This document shows, in pieces, positions 4,188 through 7,439 of a DNA stretch of 7,439 bases (the first letter of the stretch is position 1; every line of letters begins with the position of its first letter). A model generated the notes under the pieces. That model had not been told where the DNA came from, did no database searches, and saw nothing but the letters and a program-made list of their open reading frames with translations. Source of the DNA: CAZRVH01 sp964608325 (GTDB lineage Bacteria > Patescibacteriota > Gracilibacteria > Peribacterales > Peribacteraceae). Position numbers and translations under genes: made by a program. The stretch covers positions 1 through 7,439 of the forward strand of contig CAZSMX010000029.1 in the NCBI GenBank assembly GCA_964608325.1, written 5' to 3'.

Positions 4188-6899
4188 TTAGTCTTTTATA
4201 AAAGCAAGCTTCTCTTGCGCCATTTGCTTCACCGCATAGGCCTGAAGGACCTTGGGGTGCTTGGCGTACTTCAACATGCGCTTCGCATCATGGATAAGGT
4301 GGGGTGCGTTCCAGAGGGGGCGGGTGTCGGCAAGGATCCTGCGAAGGTGTTCCGCTGCCTCTTTGGCATCGCCGGATTTCGCCAACAACCGCGCGAACAG
4401 GAAATTAGCCTGGGGATGGTCCCCGTACAACTCCAGGGCGTACCTGCATAGCTCCACCGATTCACTTTCTTTCCCAAGTAGCGAGGAAACGACGGCGAGG
4501 TTCGAGAATATCGTGGGGTGCTCGGGGTCGAAGGCGAGCGCCAGGCGCAGGGCGTGCCTTGCCCCCTTCAAATCGCCTTCCGAGAGAAGCTGCATACCGA
4601 CATTCTGCGAATGGTTCGCCGCGATGCCATCGACCAAATCGAGGATACGGAATTGGTCGGGCAGGCCCGAGGCATACTCCTTCGTATGAAGAATGTCCGA
4701 ATGCCGCGCATCGCCTTTCAGGACTTGCGTGAACGATTCCTGTGAATCTTCTTCCACATAATGGAATGGAAGGAAATGCAGCGACTTCACGCCCATGTCC
4801 GCTACGCACATCTGCTTGTCTTCGTTGATGAACAATAGGGAAAAATGATCTCCGCGGAAATTGCCCACTTGCATTTCATGGATCAACTTCATTTGCGAGG
4901 GCTTGATACCAGCCCGGAGCAAGACGGACGCAAGTAGCCAAATGGAAGAGAAGCAGCTGACCTCACGGTTGGTCCTGATATCCCTCGGGAATTGCGTCGC
5001 GAACAGGTTCGTCGCGCGCTTCGGATGCCTCTTGTCGTCGGTATCCTCGGGAAAATTGCCGAGCGGCACCGATCGCACTGCTGCAAACGCCTTCGCGAGG
5101 ATGCACATCTCCTCGGCGGCGATCATCGATACGTCTCGTGACTTTCGCAATTCTTCCAGCCTGCGTTTATGGCCGTCCGCATCCATGCCGTCCGCGAGGC
5201 TCGGCTGCGGCTGGTTGTATCCACCGCCGTTTTCCAGCGGGGCGCCTACATCGGAAATCACGCTGAACCCCTCGCGCACGATATATTCCGCTACTTCCCG
5301 CTCTTCCGAGAGCAGCATGGCGTTCACGCCCGTCAGAAATCTGTCGCCAACCTCGGGCCTTGTTTTCAGCATCCAGGGAACCCATCGGATCTTCCAGTCG
5401 CCCATCATGCCCACGACGCTGTCCTCGTGCATTTCGCGGTAACGCCCCTGGAATTTCTGAGCTTGGTCGGCTCCGATGAGCTTCGGGAGCAACATGGTGA
5501 AAGGCGACAAGTCATGTGCGTACATCATCTTTTCATCCTCGATATGCAAGTGGCGAGAGAGGAAATCCTTCTTGATCGGATCTTGCGGCCGCCATTCCTT
5601 GGTGATTGACTGACGGAGTGCTTCGGCGGCGGCTTTCCTCCAATGCTTGATCAAAACGACAGAGCCCCACGGCGACCCGAGCAGCCGAGCGAGCAACCGG
5701 AGATCATGCGACGCCATGAGCGAAGACGGCAGCCTGTTCTTTTTCAATGCGCCCGCCATATCGGACGGCGGAGGCAGTTTTTTGAAAATTGCTGATATTT
5801 TTCCCGCCTGGCCGGTCTGGGACGCCTCGATGAGTTTTTGAATCTCGGGGTTTGCACCGGCTGCCTGAAGCATGCGATCGAGCACGAGCTCGCCCTTTCC
5901 TGGCTCGTTCGCGCGAAGGACATGAAGAATGTTCGCGATGAAATCCCGCTGCATCTGGATCTCTCTTTTTAAGTCACTTTTGAATCTTCTTTCCGTCGCC
6001 TCCTTGTCGATGACATCCTTGACGACCTTCGTCGTGTCCTCGGAGAGCCTCTTCACGAAAGGAACCTGCTTGTGAAGAAGGCATCGATCTACGATATTGT
6101 ACCACTCGGACGTCACGGGACGCTGCGTGGTGGCTTCGGCCGCCGCCTGCTCCAGCGCCTCGATGCATGCGTCGTATTTTTTCGGGTCATGCGTCTTGAT
6201 GTCCTGCAGGCATCGCACGATGGATCCCACGTTGTACGGCATCGATCCGACAAGAAGCATCGGCAACGTTTCTTCTCCGATCATGGAAACGATGGATCGC
6301 ACTTCTTCTTGGAGGCATTTGATGAATTGCGCGTTTGCCTCCTCGCTCCTCAATGCGTACGACAGGAAGTGGAGGCACTCTTGCAGCCACATCTTCAGCG
6401 GCAAGCGGTCTTTTTCCACTTCATGCGATTCCCATAGCTGCATGAGGTTCACCTGCTTGAAAGCGAAATCCATCGCGATGCCCAGCTCGCCCTTCCATAC
6501 GGCGGAACGTAAGATGAAATTCTGGTGCATGAGATCGTTCGGCGTCGCACTTCCTTTCTTCAGATCCATCTTCGCCAACATCTCCCAGTGTTTCAGTTGC
6601 GCGCAAAGGTGCGCGTAGGTCTGCAAGGCATCATCGTGTTCCAATAAAGGACAATCCACGGACCGATCCTTCCTCCATGGCAGCACTTCTTCATTGAAAC
6701 GGGCCATCCCTTCATCGTCTTTCATTTCGTTGCCGGCCAATAAATGGAAATTGACGAAGCCAGCGAAGGGCTGGATCGGCGCGTTCATGTCGCACACGTT
6801 TTCCATGATCACGCGCATGGGGTCTTCGAACGCGCGCGCAAGCTCCTCGTCCGTGAGGACAAAGGAAGGATCCGATTCTGAAAGACGTTCGGGCGCCAT
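4188..6899 (-). CDS. 903-aa protein with transglutaminase-like Cys-His-Asp domain and C-terminal TPRs
   Basis: Numbering is from the proposed Met at 6899. Residues 1 to about 560 are mostly helical and match no family I know; a Gly/Asn/Pro-rich linker follows (about 551-575). At about 600-720 there is a transglutaminase/cysteine-protease-like core. Cys649 sits in N-R-E-V-S-C-F-S-S before a helix ending L-R-A-G-I; His685 is in G-D-H-F-S-L-L-F; Asp701 is in C-V-A-D-M-G. The spacings (36 and 16) and the hydrophobic pattern fit the catalytic triad of that superfamily. Three TPR-like units follow (about 761-862), with typical ARHALRLALAFDPEHP and NLAVVSSLLGK pieces. There is no signal peptide or membrane helix, so it is probably cytoplasmic. 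The reaction is unknown: peptide cleavage, cross-linking or a lost activity are all possible. It has its own promoter 55 bases after the helicase gene. The ATG at 6911 overlaps the -10 box. Confidence 0.9.
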   Translation of the reverse strand: MAPERLSESDPSFVLTDEELARAFEDPMRVIMENVCDMNAPIQPFAGFVNFHLLAGNEMKDDEGMARFNEEVLPWRKDRSVDCPLLEHDDALQTYAHLCAQLKHWEMLAKMDLKKGSATPNDLMHQNFILRSAVWKGELGIAMDFAFKQVNLMQLWESHEVEKDRLPLKMWLQECLHFLSYALRSEEANAQFIKCLQEEVRSIVSMIGEETLPMLLVGSMPYNVGSIVRCLQDIKTHDPKKYDACIEALEQAAAEATTQRPVTSEWYNIVDRCLLHKQVPFVKRLSEDTTKVVKDVIDKEATERRFKSDLKREIQMQRDFIANILHVLRANEPGKGELVLDRMLQAAGANPEIQKLIEASQTGQAGKISAIFKKLPPPSDMAGALKKNRLPSSLMASHDLRLLARLLGSPWGSVVLIKHWRKAAAEALRQSITKEWRPQDPIKKDFLSRHLHIEDEKMMYAHDLSPFTMLLPKLIGADQAQKFQGRYREMHEDSVVGMMGDWKIRWVPWMLKTRPEVGDRFLTGVNAMLLSEEREVAEYIVREGFSVISDVGAPLENGGGYNQPQPSLADGMDADGHKRRLEELRKSRDVSMIAAEEMCILAKAFAAVRSVPLGNFPEDTDDKRHPKRATNLFATQFPRDIRTNREVSCFSSIWLLASVLLRAGIKPSQMKLIHEMQVGNFRGDHFSLLFINEDKQMCVADMGVKSLHFLPFHYVEEDSQESFTQVLKGDARHSDILHTKEYASGLPDQFRILDLVDGIAANHSQNVGMQLLSEGDLKGARHALRLALAFDPEHPTIFSNLAVVSSLLGKESESVELCRYALELYGDHPQANFLFARLLAKSGDAKEAAEHLRRILADTRPLWNAPHLIHDAKRMLKYAKHPKVLQAYAVKQMAQEKLAFIKD

Positions 6900-6909
6900 A
6901 AAGCATGGC
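6895..6909 (-). promoter_or_regulatory. Palindrome over the start of the 903-aa gene (possible operator)
   Basis: The minus strand reads GCCATGCTTTATGGC: 5-bp arms GCCAT/ATGGC around a 5-bp centre, differing by one base from the PBP copy at 3888-3902. It overlaps the predicted transcription start and includes the start ATG. Confidence 0.45.
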
Positions 6910-6937
6910 ATTTTATACTAATTTGTTATTTTGGCAA
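6910..6937 (-). promoter_or_regulatory. Promoter of the 903-aa TPR gene, nearly leaderless
   Basis: On the minus strand, TTGCCA (6932-6937), a 16-nt spacer and TAAAAT (6910-6915) repeat the arrangement at the PBP gene with only three spacer differences. Predicted transcription start is about 6902-6904, only 3-5 bases before the ATG at 6899. It lies entirely in the short gap after the helicase stop. Confidence 0.7.
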
Positions 6938-6954
6938 ACACTCGCAATGCACGT

Positions 6955-7439
6955 TCAAAACCCTTCTTCCGCCATCAGCACGCATCGCACGGTGCGCAGC
7001 TCCGTGAAGGAGAACTCGTCGTCCAGCGCTTCCGACACGGGCTTCAGGCGCTCCATGCCATGCTCTTCGAATGCTTCGCGGATGCGCGATGCTTCGGGAA
7101 TCTCATTCAAAAGATACGACACGGCCAAGCGATCCCCCGCTTTCAAACATTCTTCTATATAAAGGAGCACGCGATCCGGCTTCACGCCGACGGCACTCGC
7201 CATCTCGCGAAGCGACGTCGACTTCTCGATGAGTCCGCGGATTTCGCCGACGCGTTGCTCCTTTTTGCCAACCTTAAGCGCCTTCTCTTTTCGCTCCGGC
7301 GCAGACACTTCGCGTACGGTGAAGAAGGGGCGCGGGACGTAGTTTTGGGATTCGATCGACAGGCTGTTGTAGAGTTCGGTGACGAGCGGCTCGGCGCGGA
7401 TACCGGCGGGACTCCAGCGTTCGATGGACAGCCCCGCGG
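6955..7439 (-). CDS. Pif1-like DNA helicase, C-terminal end with HTH_40-type domain (5'-truncated)
   Basis: The frame is open to the right edge; the helicase core is outside the window. A GTG at 7308 is in frame but the sequence upstream is coding-like, so it is not the start. The first visible residues, G-L-S-I-E-R-W-S-P-A-G-I-R-A-E-P-L-V and T-E-L-Y, resemble the extreme C-terminus of the Pif1/RecD-type SF1B helicase core (G-L-x-x-x-x-F-x-P-x-x-I-x-A-x-P-x-V-x-x-F-Y). A basic linker (APERKEKALKVGKKEQR) follows. The final 90 residues look like the HTH_40 helix-turn-helix found at the ends of some RecQ and Pif1-like helicases: STSLREMASAVGVKPDRVLLYIEECLK-like helices, then H-G-M-E-R-L-K-P-V-S-E-A-L and F-S-F-T-E-L-R-T-V-R-C-V-L. 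The HTH part is the surer assignment; a RecQ rather than Pif1 core cannot be excluded. It ends with TGA 55 bases before the next gene. Confidence 0.7.
   Translation of the reverse strand, partial: AGLSIERWSPAGIRAEPLVTELYNSLSIESQNYVPRPFFTVREVSAPERKEKALKVGKKEQRVGEIRGLIEKSTSLREMASAVGVKPDRVLLYIEECLKAGDRLAVSYLLNEIPEASRIREAFEEHGMERLKPVSEALDDEFSFTELRTVRCVLMAEEGF

Noticed and set aside
4193..4204. Perfect 12-bp palindrome CTTTTATAAAAG
   Set aside because: It sits in the last codons of the 903-aa gene, is simple AT-rich sequence, and occurs once, so no operator role can be supported.
1..7439. Alternative genetic code (UGA as Gly), as in some CPR lineages
   Set aside because: The lipoprotein, small-protein and helicase genes all end sensibly at TGA, and no long frame needs an internal TGA to be read through.

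Overview
The window looks like compact, fairly GC-rich bacterial chromosome using the standard code: genes end in TAA or TGA, and no reassigned UGA is needed. Gaps between genes are about 100 bases or less, so there is no long empty stretch. I see no rRNA, tRNA, CRISPR array or mobile element. The mix is a Pif1-type helicase end carrying a C-terminal helix-turn-helix, a class A PBP with an 'RGC' glycosyltransferase motif, and several SD-less or nearly leaderless starts. This suggests a Patescibacteria/CPR lineage of the Peregrinibacteria-Peribacteria type. That placement is inference of low to moderate confidence.

The left part (1-1229, + strand) holds three genes. The first is the 3' end of an acidic heptad-repeat coiled-coil protein. 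The second is a small lipoprotein resembling the MliC lysozyme inhibitors. The third is a four-helix DUF1761-like membrane protein. They converge, with only 4 bases between stops, on a minus-strand block filling the rest of the window. In transcription order, right to left, that block holds: the end of a Pif1-like helicase with an HTH_40-type domain (6955-7439); a 903-aa protein with a transglutaminase-like Cys-His-Asp triad and C-terminal TPRs (4188-6899); a previously easy-to-miss 43-aa Lys/Pro/Ala-rich small protein with a strong Shine-Dalgarno (4004-4135); a hairpin terminator (3959-3983); a bifunctional class A PBP (1751-3892); and an unrecognised 158-aa protein (1234-1710).

The most striking signal is outside the proteins. 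The PBP gene and the 903-aa TPR gene, whose products are unrelated, share an almost identical block of about 43 bp across promoter and start codon. It has a -35 TTGCCA, a 16-nt spacer, a -10 TAAAAT, and a GCCAT...ATGGC palindrome containing the second in-frame ATG. It implies a shared regulator or promoter class and nearly leaderless mRNAs. It also moves both start codons 12 bases downstream of the longest reading frame. Three other genes have SD-less starts directly abutted by a polypyrimidine tract. Functionally, the region mixes envelope biology (PBP, lipoprotein, DUF1761 protein) with a candidate new intracellular protease or transglutaminase-like TPR protein that may be co-regulated with the PBP.
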